Source: Pseudonocardia sp. TRM90224 (lineage in GTDB: Bacteria; Actinomycetota; Actinomycetes; Mycobacteriales; Pseudonocardiaceae). Taken from it: a stretch of DNA of 64,000 bases. Location of the stretch: contig NZ_JAJGSX010000015.1 in assembly GCF_021245725.1 (NCBI RefSeq), forward strand, positions 124,001 through 188,000. Direction: 5' to 3'. Positions 18,674 through 27,293 of this stretch are shown here, in pieces. The translations under genes and the position numbers were made by a program. Below the pieces are notes generated by a model that saw nothing but the letters and a program-made list of their open reading frames with translations, ran no database searches and was not told where the DNA came from. How positions within the stretch are numbered: position 1 is the stretch's first letter; each line of letters starts with the position of its first letter.

Positions 18674-19571
18674 GCCTGCGCACCGCCGCTTCCATCCCGT
18701 CGAGCAGGTAGACCATGCCGCTCTCGACCAGCGCGTCGAGCTCGACGTCCATCTCCTTGGCGAGCATGCGGTGCATCGTCGGGTGTTGACCGTTCGTGAC
18801 GATCTCCAGCACCTTCCCGAAGCGTTGGTCCATCCACTTGTCCTTGTCGATGCCGGTCGCCGCCTCCGCCTCGACCTCGGCCTCGAGGTTGATCGCGGCG
18901 CCACGCAGGAAGTTGAACAGCGTCAGGTGCATGAAGAACGCCCGCGTGATGTCGACGCCGGTGTCCACGAAGGCGCTGAGGACGAACTCCGTGTACGCGA
19001 TGCCGCCCGCGACCGGCTCGGGGCGGGTCAGGGACAGCTGAGCGGCGAACCACGGGTGGCGGCGCATCGCCGCCCACATCGCCGTGGCCGCCAGCTCGAC
19101 CCGCGGCCGCCACCCCGTCGGCGGGGCGGCCGGCAGGTCGATCTCGTGGAGCACGGCGTCGGTCATCCGGACGACCAGGTCGTCCTTGTCGGCGACGTGC
19201 CGGTACAGCGACATCGTGGCCACCCCGATGTCGGCCGCGACCCGACGCATCGACAGCGCGGCCACCCCCTCCGCGTCGGCGATCGCGATCGCCGCGGCCA
19301 CAATCTGCTCAGCACCCAGCCCGAGCTCGGACCGCGGCCGCGCCGGAGCCGCCCGGCGGTTCACGCCCTCCACCACCGTGCCGACCCCGGGGACCGGCCG
19401 CACCAGGCCTTCCTGGCGGAGCGTGGTGAGCGCCTTCGTCGCCGTCGCCATCGCGACGTCCCACTCGCGCATCAGCTCGCGCGTCGACGGCACCCGCTCC
19501 CCCGCGGCCAGCTCACCCGAGGTGATGCGGCGACGCAGCTCGGCGGCGATCCGCGCATACGGCGCGTCCAT
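18666..19571 (-). CDS. Two-headed regulator: N-terminal GntR HTH fused to a TetR repressor
   Basis: 301 aa. Residues about 3-68 form a GntR winged HTH (YARIAAELRRRITSGELAAG, then RVPSTRELMREWDVAMATATKA and VRPVPGVGTVVEG). Residues about 85-140 form a complete TetR HTH (EQIVAAAIAIADAEGVAALS, RVAADIGVATMSLYRHVADK). The rest is a helical TetR_C ligand domain. Two DNA-binding domains in one chain are a known but uncommon actinobacterial architecture. ATG at 19571 (MDAPYAR) was preferred to a GTG 54 bp upstream. It is divergent from the FAD monooxygenase at 19728, with two inverted half-sites between them, suggesting it represses that gene. Confidence 0.85.
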   Translation of the reverse strand: MDAPYARIAAELRRRITSGELAAGERVPSTRELMREWDVAMATATKALTTLRQEGLVRPVPGVGTVVEGVNRRAAPARPRSELGLGAEQIVAAAIAIADAEGVAALSMRRVAADIGVATMSLYRHVADKDDLVVRMTDAVLHEIDLPAAPPTGWRPRVELAATAMWAAMRRHPWFAAQLSLTRPEPVAGGIAYTEFVLSAFVDTGVDITRAFFMHLTLFNFLRGAAINLEAEVEAEAATGIDKDKWMDQRFGKVLEIVTNGQHPTMHRMLAKEMDVELDALVESGMVYLLDGMEAAVRRLR

Positions 19572-19585
19572 AGGCCCTCCCCGTA

Positions 19586-19654
19586 CTAGTGCACCGGTCG
19601 CCTCGCGAGCGTACCGGCGCGTCAACCTCGTACTGGCGAAACCTGGTGCACTAG
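19586..19654. promoter_or_regulatory. Split operator pair between the GntR-TetR gene and the FAD monooxygenase
   Basis: Two perfect inverted copies, CTAGTGCACC (19586-19595) and GGTGCACTAG (19645-19654), are separated by 49 bp. Their centres are about six helical turns apart. They flank the region expected to hold the regulator's own promoter. Each copy contains the self-complementary core GTGCAC. The arrangement would suit a dimer with two kinds of HTH or a DNA loop. Confidence 0.65.
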
Positions 19655-19727
19655 GGCACAGCCTGACACCCTAAAGCCCAGGTCAAATGCTTGCACATCG
19701 GTGTATGTACATCGTACGCTACCGCCC

Positions 19728-20939
19728 ATGGACATCTTGATTTCCGGTGCTGGCATCGCAGGCCCGACACTTGCGTACTGGCTACACCAGCGCGGGTTCC
19801 GCTGCACCGTCGTCGAGCGCGCCGCCACTCCACGCCGCGGCGGGCAGGCCGTCGACCTGCGCGGCACCGGACGCCAGGTCGTCGAGCGCATGGGCCTCAT
19901 GGAGCGGGTGCGCGCGGTGGCCGTCCACCAGCACGGCGTGGCGGTCGTCGACCGGCGCGGCAAGGCGATCGTGCGCATGGGCACCGACGCGTTCGGCGGT
20001 GAGGGCATCGTCTCCGAGATCGAGGTGCTGCGCGGCGACCTCGCCGAGGTCATGTACGAGGCGACGCTGCCGGACGTCGAGTACCTGTGGGACGACACCA
20101 TCACCGCGCTCGACGAGGACGCCGACGGCGTCACCGTGACGTTCGAGAAGGCGCCCAGCCGGCGGTTCGCGCTGGTCGTCGGCGCCGACGGGCTGCACTC
20201 CGTCGTGCGAAAGCTCGCGTTCGGCCCCGAGAGCAAGTACGTGCGGCCGCTCGGCTGCTACACCGCGTGGTTCACCGCACCGGCCGCGCCCGACCTCGAC
20301 GGCTGGCTCGCCATGCACAACGAGGTCGGCGGGCGGGTCGTGTCGCTGCGCCCCGGCCGGCTGCCGGACGAGACGAAGGCTGGGCTGAGCTTCCGCTCGG
20401 AGCCGCTCGACCTCGACCGCCGCGACGCCGCCGCCGTGCACGCCGCCTTCGCGGAACGGTTCCGCGACGTCGGCTGGAAGGCCGGCTGGCTGGTCGACGC
20501 CATGCGCAACGCACCGGACGTCGCCTTCGACTACATGGGCCAGGTGCACATGGACCGCTGGCACACCGGCCGGGTCGTGGTGCTCGGCGACGCCGGCTTC
20601 AGCCCGAGCCCGCTCACCGGCCTGGGCACCAGCCTCGCGCTGGTCGGCGCGTACGTGCTGGCCGGGGAGCTCGCGGCAGCCAACGGCGACCACACCGTCG
20701 CGTTCCCGCGCTACGAGGAGGTCATGCGACCCTACGTCACCAGCGGGCAGGAGCTGCCGCCCATGGGCATCGACGGCTTCGCGCCGCGCACGCGCCTCGC
20801 GCTCGCGATGAGCCGCACCTCGATGAAGTGGATGATGCGCTGGCCGCTGCGCCTGCTCGCGGAGAAGTTCTTCGCCAAGGCGAGCGAGATCACGCTGCCC
20901 GACTACTCGCGGTCACCGCACCAGGTGTCCGACCGGTGA
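19728..20939 (+). CDS. FAD-dependent monooxygenase (aromatic hydroxylase family)
   Basis: 403-aa flavoprotein of the p-hydroxybenzoate hydroxylase-like class. The FAD-binding GAGIAGPTLAYWLHQRG (residues 7-23), the DG-type motif LVVGADGLHSVVRK (about 150-163) and the ribityl-binding GDAGFSPSPLTGLGTSLALV (about 287-306) are present. It likely hydroxylates or decorates an aromatic or tetracycline-like compound using NAD(P)H and O2. The ATG at 19728 gives the typical MDILISGAGIAG opening. Control by the divergent GntR-TetR protein is likely. The convergent cupin gene begins its stop one base after this stop. Confidence 0.88.
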   Translation: MDILISGAGIAGPTLAYWLHQRGFRCTVVERAATPRRGGQAVDLRGTGRQVVERMGLMERVRAVAVHQHGVAVVDRRGKAIVRMGTDAFGGEGIVSEIEVLRGDLAEVMYEATLPDVEYLWDDTITALDEDADGVTVTFEKAPSRRFALVVGADGLHSVVRKLAFGPESKYVRPLGCYTAWFTAPAAPDLDGWLAMHNEVGGRVVSLRPGRLPDETKAGLSFRSEPLDLDRRDAAAVHAAFAERFRDVGWKAGWLVDAMRNAPDVAFDYMGQVHMDRWHTGRVVVLGDAGFSPSPLTGLGTSLALVGAYVLAGELAAANGDHTVAFPRYEEVMRPYVTSGQELPPMGIDGFAPRTRLALAMSRTSMKWMMRWPLRLLAEKFFAKASEITLPDYSRSPHQVSDR

Positions 20940-21395
20940 TCAGGCCGGGTGGGTCGGGTCGATCCAGCGGACGTGCTCGGGGTCGGCCACGCCGTCGATG
21001 TCGAGGTTCACGACGATCGGTTCCTGGCCGCTGCGCGTGAGCACGCACTCCAGGGGCTCGTCGTCGAGCGCGTTGATCTCCTGGTGCGGCACGAACGGCG
21101 GCACGTAGATGAACCCGCCCGGGCCGGCCTCCGCTGTGAACTCGAGGTGCTCGCCCCAGCGCATCCGCGCCCGCCCGCGCACGACGTAGATCACGCTCTC
21201 CAGCTCGCCGTGGTGGTGCGCGCCCGTGCGCGCGCCGGGGTGGATGGTCACCGTGCCGGCCCACAGCTTCTGTGCACCCACCCGTGCACCGGTGACCGCG
21301 GCGGCCCGGTGCATGCCCGGGGTCTGCGCGGTGTTCGTGTCGAGCGCGTCGCCGGGGATCACCCGCACGCCGTCGGAGCGCCAGTCCGTGCCCAT
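20940..21395 (-). CDS. Cupin domain-containing protein
   Basis: 151-aa single-domain cupin. Motif 1 is visible as GARTGAHHHGELESVIYVVRGR (HxH with Glu and Arg-Gly) and motif 2 as GGFIYVPPFVPHQEINALDD (Pro-x2-His), which together make the metal-binding site in a beta barrel. The N-terminal part (TAQTPGMHRAAAVTGARVGA) matches small actinobacterial cupins of unknown substrate. The ATG at 21395 is the start. It is tail-to-tail with the FAD monooxygenase with no intergenic space, so their transcripts must overlap. Confidence 0.82.
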   Translation of the reverse strand: MGTDWRSDGVRVIPGDALDTNTAQTPGMHRAAAVTGARVGAQKLWAGTVTIHPGARTGAHHHGELESVIYVVRGRARMRWGEHLEFTAEAGPGGFIYVPPFVPHQEINALDDEPLECVLTRSGQEPIVVNLDIDGVADPEHVRWIDPTHPA

Positions 21396-21444
21396 GGTTC
21401 ACCGCCAGCTGGAGTCGTCGAGTGAGCGAGGTGTTCACCGGAAT

Positions 21445-21897
21445 CTACCTGTTCGCGGGCAAGGTTCGATCGTCGTTGCGAAGCAACCGGAGAACACCGC
21501 TCCGAAGGGCGAACATGACAACCGCGAACGCGACGATGTACACCGCGGCTCGCAGGTCGCCGCGAGCGCTGGTGCTCAGCCCTGCGATGACGACGGCCAA
21601 CGTCCCTGTTGCTCCCGCGCAGTTGGCCAGTACGCGGTGGGCCGTCGGTGAGCCCATGGCGATTCGAATCGCCTGCACGACCGACACGAGTGCGATGGGG
21701 CCGAGGACGGTCACGCCCGTGATCGCGATCAGCCACATGAACGCCCTGTCCGACGACGTGCCCGCCGATCCCATTGCCTTCACCAAGGCCGGCGCGATCA
21801 GGAAGAACGCAGCCAGGACGTTGACCAGCACGACCACGGTGGCGAGGAAGCCGCCGACGAGCCGGCTCGGGCCGCTGTGAACTCGGGTGGTGGGCAC
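21445..21897 (-). CDS. Small membrane protein with four predicted helices, unknown function
   Basis: 150 aa. Hydrophobic segments are at about residues 16-38 (LVGGFLATVVVLVNVLAAFF), 54-76 (MWLIAITGVTVLGPIALVSV), 90-110 and 117-136, with a short basic tail (LRLLRNDDRTLPANR). The GTG at 21897 is chosen because AGGAGC lies 6 bp upstream; the frame is open 22 codons further but without coding character. No family recognised. It sits between the cupin and egtD on the same strand as the egt genes but 88 bp beyond egtD, so it might be the last gene of that operon. Confidence 0.65.
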   Translation of the reverse strand: MPTTRVHSGPSRLVGGFLATVVVLVNVLAAFFLIAPALVKAMGSAGTSSDRAFMWLIAITGVTVLGPIALVSVVQAIRIAMGSPTAHRVLANCAGATGTLAVVIAGLSTSARGDLRAAVYIVAFAVVMFALRSGVLRLLRNDDRTLPANR

Positions 21898-21984
21898 AGA
21901 TGCTCCTCTGGATCGAGAGTGTCGAGCACGATGACCACCGAGGTACCGCCCTGGTTGGGGCACGCAGCAAAATTCGCCCGACGC

Positions 21985-22956
21985 TCAGCTCGCCGTCGCC
22001 AGCGTCAACGCGAACCGCTCCTCCGGGTCGCTCCAGGTGCGGGTGACGGCGAACCCGGCCCTCTCCAGGATCGTGTGCACGCCCTCGACGTGGAACTTCG
22101 CGGAGATCTCGGTCAGCAGCTCCTCGCCTTCGGCGAACTCGACCTCCATGTCGAGCTCGGCGATGCGCACCCGCATCGCCCGCTCGGCGCGCAGCCGCAT
22201 CTCGATCCACTCGTCGACCCGGTCCCACACCGCGACGTGCGCGAACGACTCGACGTCGAAGTCGGCGCCGAGCTCACGGTTGATCACGTGCAGCACGTTG
22301 CGGTTGAACTCCGCGGTGATGCCTGCGGCGTCGTCGTAGGCGCTGACCAGCGGCTCCTCGTCGATCACCAGCCCGGTGCCGAGCAGCAGCTGCTCCCCTG
22401 GTGCCAGCACCGACCGCACGTCGGCGAGGAACTCGGCCTGCTCGGCCGGCACCAGGTTGCCGATGGTGCCGCCGAGGAACGCGACCATCCGCCGGCCGCC
22501 GCCGGGCAGCAGGTGCAGGTGGCGGGTGAAGTCGCCGACCACACCGTGCAGCTCGACCTGCGGGTACTCGGCGGCCAATGCGTCCATGGCCTGCCGCAGC
22601 GCCGACTCGCTGACGTCCTGCGGCACGTACCGGCGCAGGGTGCCGGCCGTCACGAACGCGTCGAGCAGGAGGCGGGTCTTCGCCGACGAGCCGGAGCCCA
22701 GCTCGACGATCGTGTCGGCGCCGGAGAGCGCGGCGATCTCGGCGACGCTGCGCTCCAGCAACGCCCGCTCGGTGCGGGTCGGGTAGTACTCCGGCAGCTC
22801 GGTGATCATCTCGAACAGCGCGCTGCCGCGGGCGTCGTAGAACCACTTCGGCGGGAGCTGCTTGGGGGTCGCGCCCAGGCCGCGGCGGACGTCGGCCCGC
22901 AGCGCCTTCTCGGCGTCGTCGTCGGTGAGGTGGATGTCGATCCGAGCGGTGCTCAT
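21985..22956 (-). CDS. egtD: L-histidine N-alpha-methyltransferase EgtD
   Basis: 323-aa SAM-dependent methyltransferase converting histidine to hercynine (trimethylhistidine), the first committed reaction of ergothioneine synthesis. Family motifs: LPPKWFYDARGSALFEMITE, LPEYYPTRTERALLER, the SAM-binding IVELGSGSSAKTRLLLDA, GDFTRHL and FLGGTIGNLVPAEQAEFL. The ATG at 22956 overlaps the egtC stop (ATGA). Last gene of a compact leftward egtABCD operon. Its length matches the mycobacterial enzyme at about 320 aa. Confidence 0.96.
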   Translation of the reverse strand: MSTARIDIHLTDDDAEKALRADVRRGLGATPKQLPPKWFYDARGSALFEMITELPEYYPTRTERALLERSVAEIAALSGADTIVELGSGSSAKTRLLLDAFVTAGTLRRYVPQDVSESALRQAMDALAAEYPQVELHGVVGDFTRHLHLLPGGGRRMVAFLGGTIGNLVPAEQAEFLADVRSVLAPGEQLLLGTGLVIDEEPLVSAYDDAAGITAEFNRNVLHVINRELGADFDVESFAHVAVWDRVDEWIEMRLRAERAMRVRIAELDMEVEFAEGEELLTEISAKFHVEGVHTILERAGFAVTRTWSDPEERFALTLATAS

Positions 22957-23711
22957 GAAGCCCCTGTCGGTTGGATCGGGTGGACGGTGGCGCCGGCCGC
23001 GCCGGCGACCAGCAGGTGCCGCTCGGGCACCGGCCGCCACGAAGGATCGGTGTCGGTGGGTTCGGAGGCGACGAGCGTCGAGCCCTCGCCGCAGCGCACC
23101 GAGAGGGCGTGCTCCCAGGTGGTCGCCCAGATGCCGCTGCCGTCGGTGAGGAGGAGGTTGAGCCGGGAGCCCGGCGCGGCCGCCGCGACGTCGGCGACCA
23201 CGCCCGCGAGCGCTGCGCCCGGCTCGACACCGGCCCGCAGCCGGTGGCGCACCAGCGCCCACAGCAAGGCGGCGTCGGTGGGCGCGTCGAGCGTGACCAG
23301 GTCGGTCACCGGGAGCGCGGCAGCGAGCGGCGCGATCGAGCCGGGCCAGCCCCGCACGACGCCGTTGTGGCTGAACAGCCACCGCCCCTCACCGAACGGC
23401 GCCGCCGCCGACGTCGTGACGGGCATGCCGACGGTGGCGGAGCGGACGGCGGCGAGCACCGCGCCGCTGCGCACCGTCGCGGCCAGCGCGGTGAACGACG
23501 GATCACCCCAGATGGGCGCCCCGCTGCGGTAGCGGGCGGCGTCGCGCCCGGGCTCGGGGTACCAGCCGGCGCCGAACCCGTCGGCGTTGATCGTCCCGCC
23601 GCCGCGCATGTCGGCCGGCGCGTACGACTGGTGCAGCAACCCGTGGGGCGGCTCCAGCACCAGCGCCGACAGCGTGACGGGCGGCCCGACGTAGGCCAGG
23701 TGTCGGCACAC
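22953..23711 (-). CDS. egtC: Gamma-glutamyl hercynylcysteine sulfoxide hydrolase EgtC
   Basis: 252-aa class II glutamine amidotransferase-like (Ntn) hydrolase that removes the gamma-glutamyl group from hercynyl gamma-glutamylcysteine sulfoxide. The chain opens MCRHLAYVG with the nucleophile Cys2. HQSYAPADMRGGGTINADGFGAGWY and FSHNGVVRGWPG are typical. The GTG at 23711 is 3 bp after the egtB stop, and the egtD start overlaps its own stop, so translation is probably coupled throughout. Confidence 0.95.
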   Translation of the reverse strand: MCRHLAYVGPPVTLSALVLEPPHGLLHQSYAPADMRGGGTINADGFGAGWYPEPGRDAARYRSGAPIWGDPSFTALAATVRSGAVLAAVRSATVGMPVTTSAAAPFGEGRWLFSHNGVVRGWPGSIAPLAAALPVTDLVTLDAPTDAALLWALVRHRLRAGVEPGAALAGVVADVAAAAPGSRLNLLLTDGSGIWATTWEHALSVRCGEGSTLVASEPTDTDPSWRPVPERHLLVAGAAGATVHPIQPTGAS

Positions 23712-23714
23712 CCG

Positions 23715-25094
23715 CTACGCCACCCCGCGCGCGTCGAGCTCAGCGGGTGTCGCGTCGCGCGCCAGCCGCAGGCCGGCGAAGATCTGCCGGCGGATCGGGA
23801 CGTCCCAGTTGCGGAACGTGCCGCGGATCGCGGCGGCGTCGGTGCCGAACGAGCCACCACGCAGGACGCGGTAGTCGCCGCCGAAGAACACCTCCGAGTA
23901 CTCCGCGTACGGGAACACCTGGAAGCCGGGGTGCGGGTGCCAGCCCGACGACGTCCACTCCCAGACGTCGCCGATCAGCTGCTCGACCCCCAGCGGCGAC
24001 GCGCCGGCCGGGTAGGCACCGACGGGGGCCGGCTGCAGGTGCCGCTGGCCGAGGTTCGCGCGCACCGGTGTCGGGTCGTCGTCGCCCCACGGGTAGCGCA
24101 GCGACCGCCCGCTCGCGGGGTCGTGGCGCGCCGCCTTCTCCCACTCCGCCTCGCTCGGCAGCCGCTTGCCGGCCCACTTGGCGTAGGCGTCGGCCTCATG
24201 GGCGCAGACGTGCACCACCGGCTCGTCGAGGCGCAGCGGGGCGACGACGCCGAACCGGCGCCGGTGCCAGTCGCCCGTGCCGTCGCGCCGCCAGAACTGG
24301 GGCGCGACCAGCCCGGCCGCGACGCGGTGCTTCCACCCGGCCTCGCTCCACCAGCGCTCATCGGTGTAGCCGCCGGCCTCGACGAACTCCAGGTACCCGC
24401 CGTTGGTGACGGGCGCGGTGTCGATCCAGAACGCGTCGACCTGGCGGCTGTGCGCCGGCCGCTCGTTGTCGAGCGCCCACGGCTCGGTCGACGTGCCCAT
24501 GACGAACGGGCCACCGGGCACGAGCACCTCACGAGCGGGCAGCGGACGGCCCGGCGGCGGCTCCGGCGCGTGCAGCACCGGCGCGCCTTTGCGCAGCTGG
24601 TGGGTGGCGAGCATGGTCTCGTCGTGCTGCTGCTCGTGCTGCACGATCATCCCGAACGCGAACCCGCGCTCCTCGAGCGGCCGGCCCGTCAGCGGGCTGG
24701 AGGAGAGCACGTCGAGCGCCTTCTCCCGCACCTGCGCGACGTACGCCCGGGTCTCGGACGGCGTGAGCAGCGGCAGCTCCACCCGGCTGGCCCGGGAGTG
24801 CTGGAACGCGTCGTACATGCCGTCGATCTCCGGGCGCAGCGGCTCCCGCCCGCCCACGTCGCGGACCAGCCAGAGCTCCTCCTGGCTGCCGATGTGCGCG
24901 AGGTCCCAGACCAGCGGGGACATCAACGGGGAATGCTGCGCGACGAGGTCGGTCTCGTCGACGGCATCGGTGAGCACGGTGCTGCGGGCCCGCGACGCCG
25001 CCAGCTGCTCGGCGACCTTCGTCCGCAGCTGCTCGGCCGCGGTGGTGTCGAGCGGCTGTGTTTTCTCCGGCGCTGTCTTCTCCGGCGCTGTCAT
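23715..25094 (-). CDS. egtB: Hercynine oxygenase EgtB (sulfoxide synthase)
   Basis: 459-aa non-heme iron enzyme joining hercynine, gamma-glutamylcysteine and O2. The N-terminal DinB-like domain supplies iron ligands His67 (WDLAHIGSQEE), His153 and His157 (VQHEQQHDET). The C-terminal FGE-sulfatase-type domain shows GGPFVMGTSTEPWALDNERP, RLPSEAEWEKAARH, WEWTSSGWHPHPGF and RVLRGGSFGTDAAAIRGTFRNW. The ATG at 25094 overlaps the egtA stop. The frame remains open far upstream, but that is antisense to egtA. Use of gamma-glutamylcysteine fits the presence of egtA and egtC. Confidence 0.96.
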   Translation of the reverse strand: MTAPEKTAPEKTQPLDTTAAEQLRTKVAEQLAASRARSTVLTDAVDETDLVAQHSPLMSPLVWDLAHIGSQEELWLVRDVGGREPLRPEIDGMYDAFQHSRASRVELPLLTPSETRAYVAQVREKALDVLSSSPLTGRPLEERGFAFGMIVQHEQQHDETMLATHQLRKGAPVLHAPEPPPGRPLPAREVLVPGGPFVMGTSTEPWALDNERPAHSRQVDAFWIDTAPVTNGGYLEFVEAGGYTDERWWSEAGWKHRVAAGLVAPQFWRRDGTGDWHRRRFGVVAPLRLDEPVVHVCAHEADAYAKWAGKRLPSEAEWEKAARHDPASGRSLRYPWGDDDPTPVRANLGQRHLQPAPVGAYPAGASPLGVEQLIGDVWEWTSSGWHPHPGFQVFPYAEYSEVFFGGDYRVLRGGSFGTDAAAIRGTFRNWDVPIRRQIFAGLRLARDATPAELDARGVA

Positions 25095-26392
25095 GGGATC
25101 ACATCCAGATCGGGGGCGGGGTCGTCGGCCGGACATCGGCCGCGGACCACCTGGTGTTCGGTCATCTCGACGAGGTCGTCGACCAGCCACTGCGGCGCAC
25201 CGAGCGCCGGGAGCCGCTCGCAGGCCAGCTCGAAGACGGTGGCGGCCGCGGTGGCCAGGACGGAATCGGCGAGGCCGTGGCGAGCGCCGGAGACCCAGCG
25301 CCCCGCGGCCGGCTCGCACGCCTCGCGGGCCCGGTCGGTCAGCTCCGGCTCGGACAGCAGCGCGAGAAGCACCGCCGTCGGCAGCGCCCACCGCCGCCCC
25401 TGCTGGGCGTCGACGTAACGGATCTCCACGTGCCCATGCGGCCGGACCGGCGGGAACAGCGTGGAGACGTGGTAGAGCAGGTCGTCGACCGTCGGCGGGC
25501 CGGGCAGCGCGCCACGCACCCAGTCGGCGAAGGTGACGCCGCACGGGACCTGCCACTCGCCCTCGCCGCGGACGCACAGCACGGGGCTGTTCAGGACGCG
25601 CTGCGCCCACTCGTGCGCGGGATCGGCGGTGTCGGACGGGACCGGCGGTGCCGTCCGGGCCGGGTCGGCGTGGAGCCAGCTCGCGAACCGCGACGACTTC
25701 CAGCCGGTCTGCCGACCGTGCAGCGTGGGTGAGTTGGCGAACGCCGCGAGCAGGACGGGCCCGAGCGCGTGCACCGCGGCCCAGCGGCGGGCGACGTCGG
25801 CGCCTTCCCCGGCGTCGACGCACACCTGTACCGCGGCCGTGGAGCACATCCCGCTGCGGCCGGAGGGGCCGAGCCGGTCGAACGCCTGCTCCATCGCGCG
25901 GTACCGCGGCAGCTCCAGCACCCGCAGTGCTGGGCGGAGCGGATCGGTCGCCCGCGGCTGCGGGCGGAGGCGGTGCTCGGCGAGGAGGCCGTGCAGGACA
26001 TCGGTGTCGGCACGGACGGTGCTCAGCAACCCCGAGAGATCGGGGAGCGGCGGGCTGGCGAGCTCGATCTGGCCACCGGGTTCGACGGTGACGGTGGAGC
26101 CGCCGGGAAGGGGTTGTGCGGGAGAGGACGGATCGAGGGTGGTCGGTGCGTGCGGGCCGAGCGCTGCGACGAGCGTTGCGACGTCGACCGGGGCCTCCGG
26201 CGCGTCGATGTCGTGGAGCAGCCATTCGAGCTCGACCCCGGTGAGCCGTGGAGGGCCGTGCTTGAAGCACACCGACGCGACGTAGGCCTCCGCGTCCGCG
26301 CAATCGCGCAAGACGGTCGGGCCCGCGTCGGGCGCGGGTTCCTCGAGCAGCGTGACCTGCGAGGCCAGTGCTCGTAACGGGTCAGGTGTCAC
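25091..26392 (-). CDS. egtA: Glutamate-cysteine ligase EgtA
   Basis: 433-aa ATP-dependent ligase (GCS2-like/EgtA family) making gamma-glutamylcysteine for EgtB. Family features are GVELEWLLHDI, PGGQIELASPPLPDLSGLL, RYRAMEQAFDRLGPSGRSGM, CSTAAVQVCVDAG and FANSPTLHGRQTGWKSSR. The GTG at 26392 (VTPDPLRALASQ) is chosen; further codons upstream do not resemble the family. It is the first gene of the leftward egt operon and is divergent from acnR with 142 bp between. No egtE (the C-S lyase) is present in the window. Confidence 0.93.
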   Translation of the reverse strand: MTPDPLRALASQVTLLEEPAPDAGPTVLRDCADAEAYVASVCFKHGPPRLTGVELEWLLHDIDAPEAPVDVATLVAALGPHAPTTLDPSSPAQPLPGGSTVTVEPGGQIELASPPLPDLSGLLSTVRADTDVLHGLLAEHRLRPQPRATDPLRPALRVLELPRYRAMEQAFDRLGPSGRSGMCSTAAVQVCVDAGEGADVARRWAAVHALGPVLLAAFANSPTLHGRQTGWKSSRFASWLHADPARTAPPVPSDTADPAHEWAQRVLNSPVLCVRGEGEWQVPCGVTFADWVRGALPGPPTVDDLLYHVSTLFPPVRPHGHVEIRYVDAQQGRRWALPTAVLLALLSEPELTDRAREACEPAAGRWVSGARHGLADSVLATAAATVFELACERLPALGAPQWLVDDLVEMTEHQVVRGRCPADDPAPDLDVIP

Positions 26393-26503
26393 GTCCAGCG
26401 ACGCTACCCCCGCCCACCGACACTCGCAGGTGTGATCGAGCAGACGTTCGAATCCGATAACCTCTTGTTCGCCCTGCGCGACGCGCCGAGCCGCCTTTAC
26501 CAA

Positions 26504-26517
26504 GCCGTACGTACGGC
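26504..26517. promoter_or_regulatory. 14-bp perfect palindrome upstream of the acnR-like gene
   Basis: GCCGTACGTACGGC, a perfect palindrome centred between 26510 and 26511, ends 17 bp before the GTG at 26535 and immediately precedes the Shine-Dalgarno (GGGAGGG, 26520-26526). Its position would block transcription, so autoregulation is a fair guess, but it does not fit the CAGNACnnncGTACTG site found at acn. Confidence 0.5.
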
Positions 26518-26534
26518 ACGGGAGGGCTACGATC

Positions 26535-27119
26535 GTGCCCGTGCCGCGCGTCAGCACCGACCAGCTGGCCGCCCGCCGCCAGCAGATACTCGACGGCGCG
26601 CGGGCGTGTTTCGCCCGCTACGGCTACGAGGGCGCCACGGTGCGCCGGCTCGAGCAGGTCACCGGCTTGTCCCGCGGCGCGATCTTCCACCACTACCGCG
26701 ACAAGGACGCGCTGTTCCTCGCGCTCGCCGAGCAGGACGCGCGCCGGATGGCCGACGTCGTCGCCGACCAGGGCCTCGTGCAGGTCATGCGCGAGCTGCT
26801 GGCCGACCCCGGCTCCGCCGACGAACGCAGCTGGCTCGGCACCCGACTGGAGGTCTCGCGGCGGCTGCGCACCGACCCCGAGTTCCGCGCGCGTTGGAGC
26901 TCGCACTCCGCGGCCCTCACCCGCGCCACCCGCGAACGGCTCGAACGCCAGCGCCGTGCCGGCACGCTGCGCGACGACGTACCCGTCCCCGTCCTCGCGC
27001 AGTACCTCGAACTGGTGCTGGAAGGTCTCGTGTCGCACCTGGCCATGGGGCTGCCGGCGGACGACCTCGACGGCGTGCTGGACCTGGTCGAAGGGGCAGT
27101 CCGGCGGCGCACGGGGTGA
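26535..27119 (+). CDS. acnR: TetR family regulator, AcnR-like (aconitase repressor)
   Basis: 194 aa. The HTH region QILDGARACFARYGYEGATV-RRLEQVTGLSRGAIFHHYRDKDALF-LALAEQDARRMADVV and the later VMRELLADPG, RLEVSRRLRTDPEFRARW, LELVLEGLVSHLA and VLDLVEGAVRRR match, from memory, corynebacterial AcnR along nearly the whole chain. AcnR represses acn and responds to citrate and iron status. In corynebacteria and mycobacteria the gene lies beside acn; here it is 9.6 kb away, divergent from egtA. A matching operator does precede acn (13979-14004). The GTG at 26535 has a GGGAGGG ribosome binding site. A hairpin array follows its stop. Confidence 0.82.
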   Translation: MPVPRVSTDQLAARRQQILDGARACFARYGYEGATVRRLEQVTGLSRGAIFHHYRDKDALFLALAEQDARRMADVVADQGLVQVMRELLADPGSADERSWLGTRLEVSRRLRTDPEFRARWSSHSAALTRATRERLERQRRAGTLRDDVPVPVLAQYLELVLEGLVSHLAMGLPADDLDGVLDLVEGAVRRRTG

Positions 27120-27162
27120 GGCGGGGCCGCCCGCTCCGGTCCCACCCGCTCCGGTCCCGGGG

Positions 27163-27238
27163 AGGGCAGGAAAGCCACTTTCCTGCCCTGTGAGGGCCTG
27201 AAAGTGGCTTTCCTGCCCTCGCGTGCGGAACGCACGCG
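27163..27238. repeat. Family 2 hairpin pair with attached CGCGTGCG palindrome
   Basis: Three adjacent palindromes. Unit A: AGGGCAGGAAAG-CCA-CTTTCCTGCCCT (27163-27189, perfect 12-bp arms). Unit B: 27192-27220 with core CTGAAAG-TGG-CTTTCC, essentially A reverse-complemented. Unit C: CGCGTGCG-GAA-CGCACGCG (27220-27238, perfect 8-bp arms). It lies 44 bp after the acnR stop in the 218-bp gap before the methyltransferase. Copies of A+B+C recur at 28179 (order reversed) and 37199. Confidence 0.9.
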
Positions 27239-27293
27239 TCCTGGCCTCGGCGCGCCGCGGAGTCTGCGATGCACGTGGCCGGCGGCACGTGTG

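Noticed and set aside
26430..26460. LexA-like box near CGTTCGAATC between egtA and acnR
   Set aside because: Only one half-site matches TCGAACnnnnGTTCGA; the symmetric half is absent.
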